Positions 25,150-25,186 of a stretch of 25,186 nt of DNA are shown piece after piece (the first letter of the stretch is position 1; each line of letters opens with the position of its first letter). The translations under genes and the position numbers were made by a program. A model generated the notes under the pieces. It searched no databases. It was not told where the DNA came from and saw only the letters and a program-made list of their open reading frames with translations. Location: positions 4,712 to 29,897 of the forward strand of contig DHOG01000086.1 in assembly GCA_002410715.1 (NCBI GenBank), in the 5' to 3' direction. The DNA comes from Ruminococcaceae bacterium UBA5396. GTDB lineage: Bacteria > Bacillota > Clostridia > Oscillospirales > Acutalibacteraceae.

Positions 25150-25186
25150 GACTAAGGCATGGATGGTATGTGTCAAGTAAACGTTG

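Noticed and set aside
25171..25176. TTGACA on the minus strand near the right edge
   Set aside because: No acceptable -10 element lies 16-18 bp downstream of it.

Overview
The window looks like a piece of a Gram-positive Clostridia chromosome, probably from the Oscillospiraceae/Ruminococcaceae side. The evidence is a classic Firmicutes rimP-nusA-ylxR-ylxQ-infB-rbfA gene order, AAAGGAGG-type ribosome binding sites, a lipoprotein signal peptide, an OmpR-type two-component pair next to a DUF1385 gene and prmC, and palindromic repeats of the kind scattered through clostridial genomes. This assignment rests on recognition, not on a search. No rRNA, tRNA, CRISPR array, insertion sequence or phage gene was seen.

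Layout. (1) 1-1569, plus strand: the 3' end of trpS, then a DUF3825 protein, ending in a perfect 19-bp bidirectional terminator. (2) 7357 down to 1645, minus strand: a promoter followed by lipoprotein, response regulator, sensor kinase, DUF1385 membrane protein and prmC. (3) 7259-7760: a gene-free gap of about 500 bp holding three palindromic repeat elements. (4) 16682 down to 7761, minus strand: the transcription/translation operon rimP, nusA, ylxR, ylxQ (L7Ae-like), infB, rbfA, nrnA, truB and ribF. Several genes overlap by 7-8 bp. The ribF product carries an extra HAD phosphatase domain. The rimP promoter is followed within about 20 nt by a terminator-like hairpin, which suggests an attenuated leader. 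(5) 25149 down to 16786, minus strand: an accessory phosphonate locus behind two good promoters. It encodes a cytidylyltransferase-PEP mutase fusion, phosphonopyruvate decarboxylase and one 1849-residue multidomain protein.

The phosphonate locus is the most interesting part. PEP mutase would make phosphonopyruvate and the decarboxylase would make phosphonoacetaldehyde. The 1849-residue protein then carries, in order, a LicC/PntC-like nucleotidyltransferase, an iron-type alcohol dehydrogenase resembling phosphonoacetaldehyde reductases, a LicD phosphotransferase, a GT2 glycosyltransferase, a TagB/TagF-like glycerophosphotransferase and a C-terminal domain I do not recognise. Read together, these predict reduction to 2-hydroxyethylphosphonate, activation as a CMP ester, and transfer to a cell-surface glycan or teichoic-acid-like polymer, with most steps on one polypeptide. 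The chemistry of each domain follows known families. The fused arrangement and the exact product are inference. The GT2 part is visibly more AT-rich than the rest of the gene, so that domain may have been swapped in.
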